Below, piece by piece: positions 16,164-24,749 of a DNA stretch of 64,000 nucleotides. The notes under the pieces are model-generated. The model saw only the letters and a program-made list of their open reading frames with translations. It searched no databases and was not told the DNA's origin. Each line of letters starts with the position of its first letter. Position 1 is the stretch's first letter. The stretch lies in assembly GCF_042653925.1 (NCBI RefSeq), contig NZ_JBHSFQ010000003.1, positions 124,001 to 188,000 of the forward strand, in the 5' to 3' direction. Made by a program: the position numbers and the translations under genes. The stretch is from Nocardiopsis_B mangrovi (GTDB lineage Bacteria > Actinomycetota > Actinomycetes > Streptosporangiales > Streptosporangiaceae).

Positions 16164-17045
16164 TCAGCCGTGCACGTCGGCGAGGAACGCGGTGACCAGC
16201 TCCGCGAACGGGCCGGGCCGGTCGAGCGGGGCCAGGTGGCCCGCGTCCTCGATCGACACGAACCGGCCCCCGGGCGACGCGGCGGCGGCGCGGCGCACGA
16301 CCTCGGCGGGCACGAGGGTGTCGTGGACGCCGTGCAGCCACAGCGACGGGGGAACCAGCTCCGGCAGCCGCGGGGACAGGTCGAACCGCATCCGCCGCGG
16401 CCCGTAGGCCGCGATCTGCCAGTCGTCCAGCGCCCGCTGGCGGTGCTCCCGCTGGCGCCGGGCCTCGGCTTCGGCGAGCGCCATGAGGGCGGCGAAATCC
16501 GGGGTCCCGGCTCCCGCGGCCAGGCTGCGCTCCATGGAGCGGCGCAGCAGCGCGGGCGACGCCGCCACCCACGCGGCGGTCCAGCGCCACAGGGCGTCGG
16601 ACCGCGTCAGGAGCCAGGTGGCGAACTGCGCCGGGCGCCGCGCCTCGATCCCGCCCGGGGCCGAGGCCACGACGGAGCGCACCCGCCCGGGGTGGTCGAG
16701 CGCGTGGCCGACCGCGAGGCCCCCGCCCATGGACAGCCCGACGAGATCGGCCCGCTCCACCTCCAGGCGGTCCAGCAGCTCGGTCAGGACGGCGGACAGC
16801 CGCGCCTGGTCCAGCGTACCGCTCCAGGGGCGCGAGCCCCCGTGGCGGGGCAGGTCGGGCGCGATCACCCTGCGGTCGCGGGCCAGCACCGGCATCAGGT
16901 GCCGCCAGGTGAACGGGGCGGTGTCGAGCATCGCGCCGTGCAGCAGCACGACGGGCGGCCCGGTGGCGGGGCCCGCCTCGTAGACCCGCAGCGGGCCGCC
17001 CGGCAGGGCGAGGTCGCGGTGGTCGCGGAAGGCATCGGCGGTCAT
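16164..17045 (-). CDS. alpha/beta-fold hydrolase
   Basis: This 293-residue hydrolase has the oxyanion HG motif (VVLLHGAMLDTAPFTW), DLPRHGGSRPWSG, a nucleophile elbow GLSMGGG, a late Asp (LHGVHDTLVP) and the catalytic His in IEDAGHLAPLDRPG. It is a Ser-His-Asp hydrolase of the 2-hydroxymuconate-semialdehyde/lactone hydrolase sort; the substrate cannot be read from sequence. Its start overlaps the stop of the TetR gene by 4 bp, so it is in that regulator's operon and probably under its repression, most likely acting on a xenobiotic or secondary metabolite. Confidence 0.88.
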   Translation of the reverse strand: MTADAFRDHRDLALPGGPLRVYEAGPATGPPVVLLHGAMLDTAPFTWRHLMPVLARDRRVIAPDLPRHGGSRPWSGTLDQARLSAVLTELLDRLEVERADLVGLSMGGGLAVGHALDHPGRVRSVVASAPGGIEARRPAQFATWLLTRSDALWRWTAAWVAASPALLRRSMERSLAAGAGTPDFAALMALAEAEARRQREHRQRALDDWQIAAYGPRRMRFDLSPRLPELVPPSLWLHGVHDTLVPAEVVRRAAAASPGGRFVSIEDAGHLAPLDRPGPFAELVTAFLADVHG

Positions 17046-17719
17046 GGTGCTCCTTCGTCCGGTGGGGAGAGGCGGTCCAGCAGCAGGGCGTGCGCGTCGC
17101 GCGCGGCACGGGGATCGGCGGGTTCGCCGGGGGTCTCCCAGCCGTCGGCGACCAGAGCGGCGAGCAGGTCCACGGTGGCGCGCAACCGCTCGCGCGAGAG
17201 GGCGCCGAGTGCGGGCGAGGCGTTGATCAGGCCGACGGCGAAGACGGACAGCAGCGTGGCGGCGGCGGGCGGATCGAGGTCGGCGCGCACCAGCCCGGCC
17301 CGCTGGAGGCCGGCCAGGTACTCCGCCAGCCAGTCCATGCGCGGCCCGTAGCGCGCCGCACCCTTGTCACGGACGTATCCGCCGAGAACTCCGGTGTCGC
17401 TGAGGTAGAAGGCGAGCATGAGGTCGTCGCCGAGGAGCGCTTCGAGGCCGTAGCGGTAGGCCGTGGACAGCGCGACCGGGCCGGGGCCGTCCGCGACCCG
17501 GGCGCGCACGGCCGCCGCCAGTGCCCGCACCGACCGTGTGAGCAGGGCGTCGAGCAGCGCCTCCTTGGACGCGAAGTCCAGGTAGAGCGCGCCCTTGCCG
17601 ACACCCGCGCGCCGGGCGACCTCGGCCATGGTGGCGCGGTCGTAGCCCTTCTCCAGGATCAGCGCCCGCGCGTGGTCGAGGACGATGTTGGCGCGGTCGG
17701 GGATGGACGGACGGGGCAT
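17042..17719 (-). CDS. TetR-family transcriptional repressor
   Basis: The 225-residue protein has a TetR N-terminal helix-turn-helix (ANIVLDHARALILEKGYDRATMAEVARRAGVGKGALYLDFASKEALLDALL) and a helical ligand domain (TGVLGGYVRDKGAARYGPRMDWLAEYLAGLQRAGLVRADLDP). The ATG at 17719 was chosen because GAGGAG lies upstream; an earlier start 17 codons before it would place the N terminus inside the operator. It is translationally coupled to the alpha/beta hydrolase. A 14-bp inverted repeat 20 bp upstream of the start is its probable operator, implying autorepression. Confidence 0.9.
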   Translation of the reverse strand: MPRPSIPDRANIVLDHARALILEKGYDRATMAEVARRAGVGKGALYLDFASKEALLDALLTRSVRALAAAVRARVADGPGPVALSTAYRYGLEALLGDDLMLAFYLSDTGVLGGYVRDKGAARYGPRMDWLAEYLAGLQRAGLVRADLDPPAAATLLSVFAVGLINASPALGALSRERLRATVDLLAALVADGWETPGEPADPRAARDAHALLLDRLSPPDEGAP

Positions 17720-17738
17720 GGCACCGGACTCCTCGGCT

Positions 17739-17776
17739 GGCGTAGTGACCAGATTAGCAGTACTGGTCACTACGCC
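17739..17776. promoter_or_regulatory. candidate TetR operator
   Basis: Perfect 14-bp arms GGCGTAGTGACCAG (17739-17752) and CTGGTCACTACGCC (17763-17776) enclose a 10-bp AT-richer centre. The arms overlap a minus-strand -10-like TAATCT (17756-17751). The symmetry and the position directly before tetR mark it as an operator. It also sits just past the 3' end of the fucose arm, where it could additionally form a hairpin. Confidence 0.7.
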
Positions 17777-17810
17777 TCCGCCGGGGGTGGAGCGCCCCGG
17801 GGAACAGGAC

Positions 17811-18671
17811 CTACGCGGCCGGCCCCGGGAGGCCGGCCAGGCCGTAGACCTCCGTGGCGGTCCCGGAGAACAGGCGGTCGCGGTCGGCGGCGGGCCATCC
17901 GGCCGTGCAGGCGTCGACGGCGGCCAGGACCCGGCGGTAGCCGCCGGCGAGCTCGCAGACGGGCCAGTCGCCGCCGAACATCAGCCGCCCCGCGCCGAAG
18001 GCGCGCAGCGCGTGGTCGATGAAGGGCCGCAGGGAATCGGCGGTCCAGTCGGGGGTGCCGGTGAGCGTCCCCAGGCCCGAGACCTTGGCGACGACGTTGG
18101 GCCGGGCCGCCGCCTCGGCCAGGGCCGCCGCCCAGGGGGCGGGGTCGCCGCCGGCGATCGGCGGCGCGCCCAGGTGGTCGACGACCAGCGTGAGGCCGGG
18201 CAGCTCGTCGGCGAGGGCGGCCACATGGGCGAGGTCGCGCGCGCCGATGGCGACGACGTCGAAGGTCAGGCCGAGCGGCGCCAGCAGGCGCAGGCTCTCG
18301 ACCACCTCCGGCCGCACGAGCCAGTCGGGATCGGGTTCGTTGTGGTTGAGGTGGCGGACGCCCACGAACCGGGGGTCGGCGGCCAGCCCCTCCAGCTCCG
18401 CCGCGGCCTCGGCCGGGCGCTCCAGGGGGACCCATCCGACGACCGCCGCGGCGGCCGGCCAGCGGTCGCACACCGCGAGCATGTCGTCGGTGTCGGCACG
18501 GGAGTTCTCCGCCTGGACCAGGACGGTGCGGGCCACCCCGGTGCCCTCCAGCAGCGGGGCGAGGTCGTGCTCGTCCCAGTTCCGGGCGATCGGGGCGTCG
18601 CCGGGCCCCAGCCAGGTGTAGCGCCCCGGGGACGGCCGCCAGAAGTGCTGGTGGGCGTCGATGGCGGTCAT
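17811..18671 (-). CDS. amidohydrolase, probable L-fuconolactonase
   Basis: The 286-residue protein is an amidohydrolase-2 (cog3618-type) barrel: IDAHQHFW gives the HxH metal motif, with HLNHNEPDPDWLVRPEV, LVVDHLGAPP and MFGGDWPVCEL following. Members hydrolyse sugar lactones such as L-fucono-1,4/1,5-lactone. It is the last gene of the fucose minus-strand arm and is coupled by a 4-bp overlap (ATGA) to the mutarotase gene before it. In the pathway it converts the aldo/keto reductase product to L-fuconate. The start ATG has GGGAGG upstream. Function rests on family plus complete pathway context. Confidence 0.88.
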   Translation of the reverse strand: MTAIDAHQHFWRPSPGRYTWLGPGDAPIARNWDEHDLAPLLEGTGVARTVLVQAENSRADTDDMLAVCDRWPAAAAVVGWVPLERPAEAAAELEGLAADPRFVGVRHLNHNEPDPDWLVRPEVVESLRLLAPLGLTFDVVAIGARDLAHVAALADELPGLTLVVDHLGAPPIAGGDPAPWAAALAEAAARPNVVAKVSGLGTLTGTPDWTADSLRPFIDHALRAFGAGRLMFGGDWPVCELAGGYRRVLAAVDACTAGWPAADRDRLFSGTATEVYGLAGLPGPAA

Positions 18672-18997
18672 CGGACCTCCCCCCGCTGGCGGCGCAGCCG
18701 CCACACCTCGGGCCGGGCGGTACCGCCGTCCGGCCCGGTGACGAAGCGGTCGACGTAGCGGTTGATGAACGCCTGCCACCGGAGGTTGGCGGGGTCGGAG
18801 TCGAGGGCGTCCATGGCCGCGCCGAAGTCGTCGCAGTCGACCACGTGGAACAGGTGGCGGCCGCTGCGCCAGATGGTCCAGTCATGGATGCCCACCCGGC
18901 GGAACGCGGCGTCGAGGTCGTCGGGGATGCGCTGGTGGGCGTGCTCGTATCCGTCCTCCTGGCCTTCTCGCAGCAGGGAGTGCAGGGCGACGCGCAT
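18668..18997 (-). CDS. L-rhamnose/L-fucose mutarotase family protein
   Basis: The 109-residue protein matches the RhaM-type mutarotase family (dimeric alpha/beta ferredoxin-like fold): MRVALHSLLREGQEDGYEHAHQRIPDDLDAAFRRVGIHDWTIWRSGRHLFHVVDCDD, ending with the WQAFINRYVD region. The His in YEHAH and the conserved Tyr/Trp residues fit the active site. It interconverts sugar anomers and here should supply the beta-anomer of L-fucose to the dehydrogenase. The gene is nested between aldo/keto reductase (1-bp overlap) and fuconolactonase (4-bp overlap), so it is firmly part of the operon. Confidence 0.88.
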   Translation of the reverse strand: MRVALHSLLREGQEDGYEHAHQRIPDDLDAAFRRVGIHDWTIWRSGRHLFHVVDCDDFGAAMDALDSDPANLRWQAFINRYVDRFVTGPDGGTARPEVWRLRRQRGEVR

Positions 18998-20064
18998 CAG
19001 GCGGGGTGTCCTTCCGTGGCGGCGGGGCCGGGAGCGCCGCCGGGACCGGCGTGCGGCACCGGGGCGTCGGCGCGCAGGAGCCCGGAGTCGGCGAGGTCGG
19101 CCCACAGGTCGCCCGGGACGGGCGCGCGGAAGAGCGCGGCGTTGCGGGCGGCCTGATCGGCGGAGTAGGAGCCCAGGCAGACCGTTGCGACGGCCGGGTG
19201 GCCCAGCGGGAACCGGGCCGCGGCGGCGGGCAGGGTGGTGCCGTGGCGCTCGCAGACGGCGGCGATGGCGCGGGCGCGCCGGAGCAGTTCGTCCGGTGCG
19301 GGCGCGTAGTTGTAGGCGGCGCCAGGGCGGGGGTGCTCGGTGGCCAGGAGGCCGGAGTTGAACGCGCCCCCGGCCACGACCGAGACGCCGCGGCGCGCGC
19401 ATTCGGGCAGCAGGTCGTCGAGCGCCCCCTGTTCGAGCAGGGTGTAGCGGCCGGCGAGCAGGACGACGTCGAGGTCGGTGCCGCACACGAACCGGGTGAG
19501 CATCTCCGACTGGTTCATCCCCGCCCCGTAGGAGCGCACGACCCCCTGGGAGCGCAGTTCCGCCAATGCCGGGAACGCGCCCTCCATGGCCTCGCGGTAG
19601 TGGTGGTCGGGGTCGTGGACGTAGAGGATGTCGACGCTGTCGCGGCCCAGGCGCTCCAGGCTCGCTTCGAGGGAGCGCAGGACGCCGTCGCGGCTGTAGT
19701 CGGATACGCGCACGGAGGTGTCGGGGACGGCGAAGCCCTCGGGGTCGGTGCCCGTTCCGGGGCCGGGCGCGAGGAGCCGGCCGACCTTGGTCGAGACGAT
19801 GGCGCCGTCGGCCGCCGGCAGCCCGGCCAGGGCGGCGCCCAGCCGGCGTTCGGCCAGCCCCAGGCCGTAGTGGGGGGCGACGTCGAAGTAGCGCGCCCCG
19901 CCGGCCCAGGCCGCCGGAACGGCGCCGGTCCACTCGTGGTCGGGCACCTCGCGGTCGAGGTTGCCGAGCTGGGCCCCGCCGAAGGAGTAGGGGCCCACCC
20001 GCAGCCCGCCGCGGCCCAGCGGGCGGGCCGGCGCGGGGTGCGGGTCGTGGCCTCGGCCGGTCAC
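18997..20064 (-). CDS. aldo/keto reductase, probable L-fucose 1-dehydrogenase
   Basis: The 355-residue protein has the aldo/keto reductase barrel with the full catalytic tetrad: Asp and Tyr in ARYFDVAPHYGLGLAE, Lys in GAIVSTKVG and His in DILYVHDPDHH. It resembles the D-threo-aldose/L-fucose 1-dehydrogenase branch rather than short plant-type reductases. It should oxidise L-fucose to L-fucono-lactone with NAD(P)+. Its stop overlaps the mutarotase start by one base. The C-terminal ~40 residues are Pro/Gly-rich. The exact cofactor preference is not determined. Confidence 0.87.
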   Translation of the reverse strand: MTGRGHDPHPAPARPLGRGGLRVGPYSFGGAQLGNLDREVPDHEWTGAVPAAWAGGARYFDVAPHYGLGLAERRLGAALAGLPAADGAIVSTKVGRLLAPGPGTGTDPEGFAVPDTSVRVSDYSRDGVLRSLEASLERLGRDSVDILYVHDPDHHYREAMEGAFPALAELRSQGVVRSYGAGMNQSEMLTRFVCGTDLDVVLLAGRYTLLEQGALDDLLPECARRGVSVVAGGAFNSGLLATEHPRPGAAYNYAPAPDELLRRARAIAAVCERHGTTLPAAAARFPLGHPAVATVCLGSYSADQAARNAALFRAPVPGDLWADLADSGLLRADAPVPHAGPGGAPGPAATEGHPA

Positions 20065-20113
20065 GCGGCGGCCTCCTCGGCCGCGCGCGGGCGCCGGCGG
20101 CCGCGGCCGGGGG

Positions 20114-21469
20114 TCACCGGCCGGCCAGCGGGATCACGACCACGGCGGGGCCGGGGACGGCGGCGGCCGCGGGCAGGTCGACGACGATGCGGCCGTCCTC
20201 GCCGCGCGCCGCGACCGGGGTGCCGTCGGGGGTCCGGGCGGCTGAGAGGTCGAGGGCGCCGGGGTCGCCCGCCACGGAGACGGTCCCGGCGGCGTCGATG
20301 AAGGCGTTGGCGTGGCCGCCGGTGCGGGTCCAGCGCACCCACGGCTCCCCGCCCGGCCCGGCGACGGCGGGGTCGAGCACGGTGCTGTCGAAGACCGCGC
20401 CGCCGTTGAGCCCGGTCCAGCCGGCGACGGCCTCCAGCGCCGCCTTCTGCTGGGCCGGCAGCCGCCCGGCGGAGTCGGGGCCGACGTTGAGCAGCAGGTT
20501 GCCGCCGCGGGAGACGACGTCGACCAGGTGCCGGATGACGCCGGGGCCGTCGAGGTAGTGGCGTTCGTCCTCGACCCGGTTGTAGCCGAAGGAGTAGCCG
20601 ATGCCCCGGGTGTTCTCCCACATGGAGGAGTTCTCGGATTCGGTGCCCTGCTGGTACTCGCTGGTGCGGAAGTCCCAGTGGGTCAGCCCCCACCGGTCGT
20701 TGACGACGCCGTGCGGGACGGTGGCGTAGTAGTGGTCGAACAGCTCGACCAGTCCTTCGGGGCCTTCGCGCTTGCCGGAGTCGGGCCACTCGATGTCGTT
20801 CCACAGCACATCAGGGCGGTAGCGGTCGATGAGGTCCCTGACATGGGCGTAGGCGAAGGTGTTGTAGTCCTCGCCGAGGGGGCGCCGGTTGTGGAAGTCG
20901 TCGTCGGTGATCGGCGGGAGATCGGTGAAGTTCCAGTCCAGGCCGCCGGAGTAGTAGACCCCGAAGCGCAGGCCGGCCCGGCGCGACGCCTGCTCGAACT
21001 CGGCGATGAGGTCGCGGCGGGGGCCGCGGTGCACGGTGTTGCGGGTGCCGGTACCGGGGGCGTCCCACAGGGCGATGCCGTCGTGGTGCTTGGAGGTGGG
21101 CACGACGTAGCGGGCGCCGGTGCGGGCGAAGAGGCCGACCATGGCGTCGGCGTCGAACTCCTCGGCGCCCCACTGGTCGAGGAAGTCGTCGTAGGGGGCG
21201 CCGCCGTGCGCCTGCCGCTGGTGCTCCCGGGCGGGGGCGCCGTCGATGCGGACGGTGTTGGCGTACCACTCGGCGTAGGGGTTGTGCCGGAACCAGGTGG
21301 GGCGGTCGATCGTGCCGAGTTCGCCGATCGGCTCGGCCCACGCGGGTACGGAGTAGGCGCCCCAGTGCACGAAGATCCCGAACTTCGCGTCGCGGTACCA
21401 CGAGGGGACCTCGCGTGCGAACCGCGCGAACTCCGCCTGGCGCGTGGGGTCGGTCGTGAACATCGCCAT
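20114..21469 (-). CDS. GH29 alpha-L-fucosidase, cytoplasmic
   Basis: The 451-residue enzyme is a GH29 barrel: SWYRDAKFGIFVHWGAYSVPAWAEP, ARYVVPTSKHHDGIALWDAPG (conserved HH) and DVLWNDIEWP, where the Asp is the nucleophile by family alignment. NLLLNVGPDSAGRLP follows and a C-terminal beta-sandwich of ~90 residues ends the protein. No signal peptide is present, so fucosides must be imported first; the ABC transporter across the divergent promoter is the obvious route. It heads the minus-strand arm. A -10/-35 pair overlapping a regulator-like palindrome stands ~110 bp upstream. GAGGAAGAGG precedes the start. Confidence 0.93.
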   Translation of the reverse strand: MAMFTTDPTRQAEFARFAREVPSWYRDAKFGIFVHWGAYSVPAWAEPIGELGTIDRPTWFRHNPYAEWYANTVRIDGAPAREHQRQAHGGAPYDDFLDQWGAEEFDADAMVGLFARTGARYVVPTSKHHDGIALWDAPGTGTRNTVHRGPRRDLIAEFEQASRRAGLRFGVYYSGGLDWNFTDLPPITDDDFHNRRPLGEDYNTFAYAHVRDLIDRYRPDVLWNDIEWPDSGKREGPEGLVELFDHYYATVPHGVVNDRWGLTHWDFRTSEYQQGTESENSSMWENTRGIGYSFGYNRVEDERHYLDGPGVIRHLVDVVSRGGNLLLNVGPDSAGRLPAQQKAALEAVAGWTGLNGGAVFDSTVLDPAVAGPGGEPWVRWTRTGGHANAFIDAAGTVSVAGDPGALDLSAARTPDGTPVAARGEDGRIVVDLPAAAAVPGPAVVVIPLAGR

Positions 21470-21576
21470 GGGGCCTCTTCCTCACGGTCGGGGGTGCCGC
21501 CGCCCGGTGACCACGGGGCGGCGGGACGTGCGCCGCGGGCCGGCACCGCGACCCGGAGTGACGCAGGACACCCCGA

Positions 21577-21605
21577 AACATACGATGTTCCATCCGCGCC
21601 GTCAA
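21577..21605 (-). promoter_or_regulatory. promoter and GntR-type operator of the fucosidase operon
   Basis: On the minus strand TTGACG (21605-21600) and TATGTT (21582-21577) are spaced by 17 bp, a good housekeeping-type promoter. The -10 overlaps the palindrome AACATACGATGTT (21577-21589). A protein bound there would block RNA polymerase. The same dyad recurs at the divergent promoter and beside gntR. Confidence 0.65.
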
Positions 21606-21710
21606 TGACCGCGGAATCGCGGCCGACTCGGCCGCCGATCGGATAATCGCTGATCCACGGCCCATTGCAGGAGAATCAGTGCGTCCCGTCCACAGGTTCA
21701 CCCTCCGCCA

Positions 21711-21763
21711 TTGCGCTTTTCATCGGATGTCTGTTACCTTGCCCACGCTTAACATCGGATGTC
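21711..21763 (+). promoter_or_regulatory. promoter and two operators of the fucose degradation/transport operon
   Basis: TTGCGC (21711-21716) and TTACCT (21734-21739) are spaced by 17 bp. TCATCGGATGTC (21720-21731) sits inside the spacer and AACATCGGATGTC (21751-21763) lies just downstream of the expected start of transcription. The two CATCGGATGTCTG copies are 32 bp apart, about three helical turns, suiting cooperative binding. Confidence 0.6.
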
Positions 21764-21773
21764 TGGAGCATTC

Positions 21774-22625
21774 ATGAAGCTGCTGCACGTCGGCCCCGCG
21801 GGGCACGAACGGCCCGCCGTCCGCACCGACGACGGAACCCTCCTCGACCTCGGCGGGGTCCTACCGTCCGTCCCCGTGACCCCCGAAGGAATCGGCCTCG
21901 CCCGGGCCGCGCTGGACCAGGGCCGGCTGCCCGAGCTGCCGGAGGCGCCCGGCGGCACCCGGATCGGCGCCCCGATCCCGCGCCCCGGCAAGATCGTCTG
22001 CATCGGGCTGAACTACCGCCGCCACGCCGCCGAGACCGGCGCGGCCGTGCCCGAGGAGCCCATCGTCTTCATGAAGGCGGCCTCCACCGTCGTGGGCCCC
22101 GACGACCCCGTGCTGGTCCCGCGCGGCAGCACCAAGACCGACTACGAAGTCGAACTGGGCGTGGTCATCGGCGCCACCGCCCGCTACACCGAAAGCCCCG
22201 AGGACGCCCTGTCCAAGGTCGCCGGCTACGTCGTCTGCCACGACGTCTCCGAACGCGCCTTCCAGCTCGAACGCGGCGGCCAGTGGGACAAGGGCAAGAA
22301 CTGCGAGACCTTCAACCCCATGGGCCCCTGGCTGGTCACCGCCGACTCCGTGCCCGACCCCGACGACCTCGGCATCCGCCTGTGGGTCAACGGCGAGAAA
22401 CGGCAGGACTCCACCACCGCCGACATGATCTTCGGGGTCGCCGAACTCGTGCACTACCTCAGCCGGTTCATGGTGCTGGAGCCCGGCGACGTCATCAACA
22501 CCGGCACTCCCGAGGGCGTGGCGCTGGGGATGCCCGACCCCAAGCCCTACCTGCGCCCGGGCGACACCGTCGAATGCGAGATCGACGGCCTCGGCCGCCA
22601 ACGGCAACAGATCGGCGCGGCGTGA
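21774..22625 (+). CDS. fumarylacetoacetate hydrolase family; probable 2,4-diketo-3-deoxy-L-fuconate hydrolase
   Basis: The 283-residue protein carries the FAH C-terminal domain: KIVCIGLNYRRHAAETG, EPIVFMKAASTVVGPDDPV, DYEVELGVVIG with the metal-binding Glu pair, GYVVCHDVSER, and NTGTPEGVALG. Family members cleave 2,4-diketo acids. In non-phosphorylating fucose pathways the enzyme hydrolyses 2,4-diketo-3-deoxy-L-fuconate to pyruvate and L-lactate, which is its likely role here. GGAG stands 5 nt before the ATG. It heads the plus-strand operon and its stop overlaps the next start by one base (TGATG). Confidence 0.88.
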   Translation: MKLLHVGPAGHERPAVRTDDGTLLDLGGVLPSVPVTPEGIGLARAALDQGRLPELPEAPGGTRIGAPIPRPGKIVCIGLNYRRHAAETGAAVPEEPIVFMKAASTVVGPDDPVLVPRGSTKTDYEVELGVVIGATARYTESPEDALSKVAGYVVCHDVSERAFQLERGGQWDKGKNCETFNPMGPWLVTADSVPDPDDLGIRLWVNGEKRQDSTTADMIFGVAELVHYLSRFMVLEPGDVINTGTPEGVALGMPDPKPYLRPGDTVECEIDGLGRQRQQIGAA

Positions 22626-23974
22626 TGGCCCGCATCACCTCCTTCACCACCTCCGACGTCCGCTTCCCCACCTCGCGGACGCTCGACGGCTCCGACGCCA
22701 TGAACCCCGACCCCGACTACTCCGCCGCCTACGTCGTGATCGGCACCGACGCCGGCGACGGCCACTGCGGACACGGCTTCGCGTTCACCATCGGCCGCGG
22801 CAACGACGTCCAGGTCGCCGCCATCGACGTCCTCGCCCCCTACCTCCTGGGCCGCGACCTCGACCCGGTGCTCGACGACATGGGCGCCACCTGGCGCTCG
22901 CTCGTGCACGACTCCCAGCTGCGCTGGCTGGGGCCCGAGAAAGGCGTCATGCACATGGCGGTCTCCGCCGTCGTCAACGCCTTATGGGACCTCAAGGCCA
23001 AACGCGCCGGCCTCCCCCTGTGGCGGCTGCTCGCCGGGATGAGCCCCGAGGAACTGGTCGCGCTGGTCGACTTCCGCTACCTCACCGACGCCCTCACCCC
23101 CGGCGAAGCCCTGGAGCTGCTGCGCCGCGCCGAACCCGGCCGCGCACGGCGCATCGACCGCCTGCTCGCCGAGGGCTACCCCGCCTACACCACCACCCCC
23201 GGCTGGCTGGGCTACTCCGACGACAAGCTCGTGCGCCTCGCCCGCGCGGCGGTCGCCGACGGCTTCACCCAGATCAAGCTGAAGGTCGGCGCCGACCTCG
23301 CCGACGACGTCCGGCGCATGCGCCTGGTGCGCGAGGCGGTCGGCCCGGAGGTCCGGGTCGCGGTCGACGCCAACCAGCGCTGGGACGTCGGCACCGCCGT
23401 CGAGTGGATCAACGCGCTCGCCCCGTTCGACCCGTGGTGGATCGAGGAGCCCACCAGCCCCGACGACGTCCTGGGCCACGCCGCCATCCGCCGCTCGGTC
23501 GCCCCGGTCAAGGTCGCCACCGGCGAGCACGTGCAGAACCGGGTCGTCTTCAAGCAGCTGCTCCAGGCGGAGGCGATCGACGTCCTCCAGATCGACGCCG
23601 CCCGCGTGGCCGGCGTCAACGAGAACATCGCGATCCTGCTGCTCGCCGCCAAGTTCGGCGTGCCGGTCTGCCCGCACGCCGGCGGCGTGGGGCTGTGCGA
23701 ACTCGTCCGCCACCTGTCCATGTTCGACTACGCCGCGGTCTCCGCCGACATCGGCGACCGCGTCATCGAGTACGTCGACCACCTGCACGACCGCTTCCTC
23801 GACCCCGCCACCGTGCGCGGCGGCGCCTACACCGCACCCCGCCTGCCCGGCTTCTCCGCGCAGATGACCGACTCCACCCTGCGCGAATTCGCCTACCCGC
23901 ACGGGCCGGCCTGGGCCCCCGTTCCCGGCGGCCCCACCCCCTCCACCACGGCCACCGCGAAGGAGCACCCCTGA
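22625..23974 (+). CDS. L-fuconate dehydratase (enolase superfamily)
   Basis: This 449-residue mandelate-racemase-subgroup enzyme has, counting from the ATG at 22625, K218 and K220 (IKLKVG), D248 (VAVDANQRWD), E274 (WWIEEPTSPDD), E301 (ATGEHVQN) and H351 (CPHAGGVGLCE). These are, to my knowledge, the same residue numbers as the Xanthomonas campestris FucD active site, so alignment is essentially gap-free. It dehydrates L-fuconate to 2-keto-3-deoxy-L-fuconate with Mg2+. The start was chosen from the TGATG junction with the preceding gene rather than the long upstream extension of the frame. A ~20-residue Pro/Thr-rich tail ends it. Confidence 0.95.
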   Translation: MARITSFTTSDVRFPTSRTLDGSDAMNPDPDYSAAYVVIGTDAGDGHCGHGFAFTIGRGNDVQVAAIDVLAPYLLGRDLDPVLDDMGATWRSLVHDSQLRWLGPEKGVMHMAVSAVVNALWDLKAKRAGLPLWRLLAGMSPEELVALVDFRYLTDALTPGEALELLRRAEPGRARRIDRLLAEGYPAYTTTPGWLGYSDDKLVRLARAAVADGFTQIKLKVGADLADDVRRMRLVREAVGPEVRVAVDANQRWDVGTAVEWINALAPFDPWWIEEPTSPDDVLGHAAIRRSVAPVKVATGEHVQNRVVFKQLLQAEAIDVLQIDAARVAGVNENIAILLLAAKFGVPVCPHAGGVGLCELVRHLSMFDYAAVSADIGDRVIEYVDHLHDRFLDPATVRGGAYTAPRLPGFSAQMTDSTLREFAYPHGPAWAPVPGGPTPSTTATAKEHP

Positions 23975-24726
23975 TGGGCGAATTCGACGGGCTCACCGCC
24001 CTCGTCACCGGCGGCGGGTCGGGCATCGGCGCCGCGACCGCCGACCTCCTCGCCGACCGCGGCGCGCGCACCGCGGTCCTGGACCGCGATGTCACCGGGG
24101 TGCCCGATCAGCACCTGGCGGTCGAGGCCGACGTCACCGACGACGCCTCGGTCGTCGCGGCGGTCACCCGCGTCGCCGACGCCTTCGGCGGCCTGGACAT
24201 CCTGGTCAACAACGCCGGGATCGGCGCCCAGGGCACGGTCGCCGACAACCCCGATAGCGAGTGGCACCACGTGCTCGATGTCAACGTGGTGGGCATGGTC
24301 CGGGTCGCCCGGGCGGCGCTGCCGCACCTGGCCGCCTCCGACCACGCCGCCATAGTGAACACCTGCTCCATCGCGGGGTGGGCCGGGCTGCCCGCCCGCG
24401 CCCTCTACTCCGCCTCCAAGGGGGCCGTTCAGGCGCTCACCCTGGCCATGGCGGCCGACCACCTGCCCCAGGGCGTCCGGGTCAACTGCGTGAACCCCGG
24501 CACCGCCGACACCCCGTGGGTGGGGCGGCTGCTCGCCGCCGCCCCCGACCCCGGAGCCGAACGCGCCCGGCTCAACGCCCGCCAGCCCACCGGCCGCCTG
24601 GTGACCGCGGCCGAGGTCGCGCACGCGATCTGCCATCTCGCCAGTCCCTTGTCGGGCGCCACCACCGGCACCGTGCTCGCCGTCGACGGCGGCATGCACG
24701 GCCTGCGGGTCCCGCCCAGGAGCTGA
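23974..24726 (+). CDS. SDR oxidoreductase, probable 2-keto-3-deoxy-L-fuconate dehydrogenase
   Basis: The 250-residue protein is a classical short-chain dehydrogenase. It shows ALVTGGGSGIGAATADLLADRG (TGxxxGxG cofactor loop), LDRD after the second strand (NAD preference), DILVNNAGIG, a catalytic Ser in NTCSIAGW, YSASK and the VNPGTADTPW segment. It should oxidise the C4 hydroxyl of 2-keto-3-deoxy-L-fuconate to the 2,4-diketo acid that the FAH-family enzyme hydrolyses. A one-base TGATG overlap couples it to fuconate dehydratase. Confidence 0.9.
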   Translation: MGEFDGLTALVTGGGSGIGAATADLLADRGARTAVLDRDVTGVPDQHLAVEADVTDDASVVAAVTRVADAFGGLDILVNNAGIGAQGTVADNPDSEWHHVLDVNVVGMVRVARAALPHLAASDHAAIVNTCSIAGWAGLPARALYSASKGAVQALTLAMAADHLPQGVRVNCVNPGTADTPWVGRLLAAAPDPGAERARLNARQPTGRLVTAAEVAHAICHLASPLSGATTGTVLAVDGGMHGLRVPPRS

Positions 24727-24749
24727 CCCGCGAGCGGGAGGAGACCACC

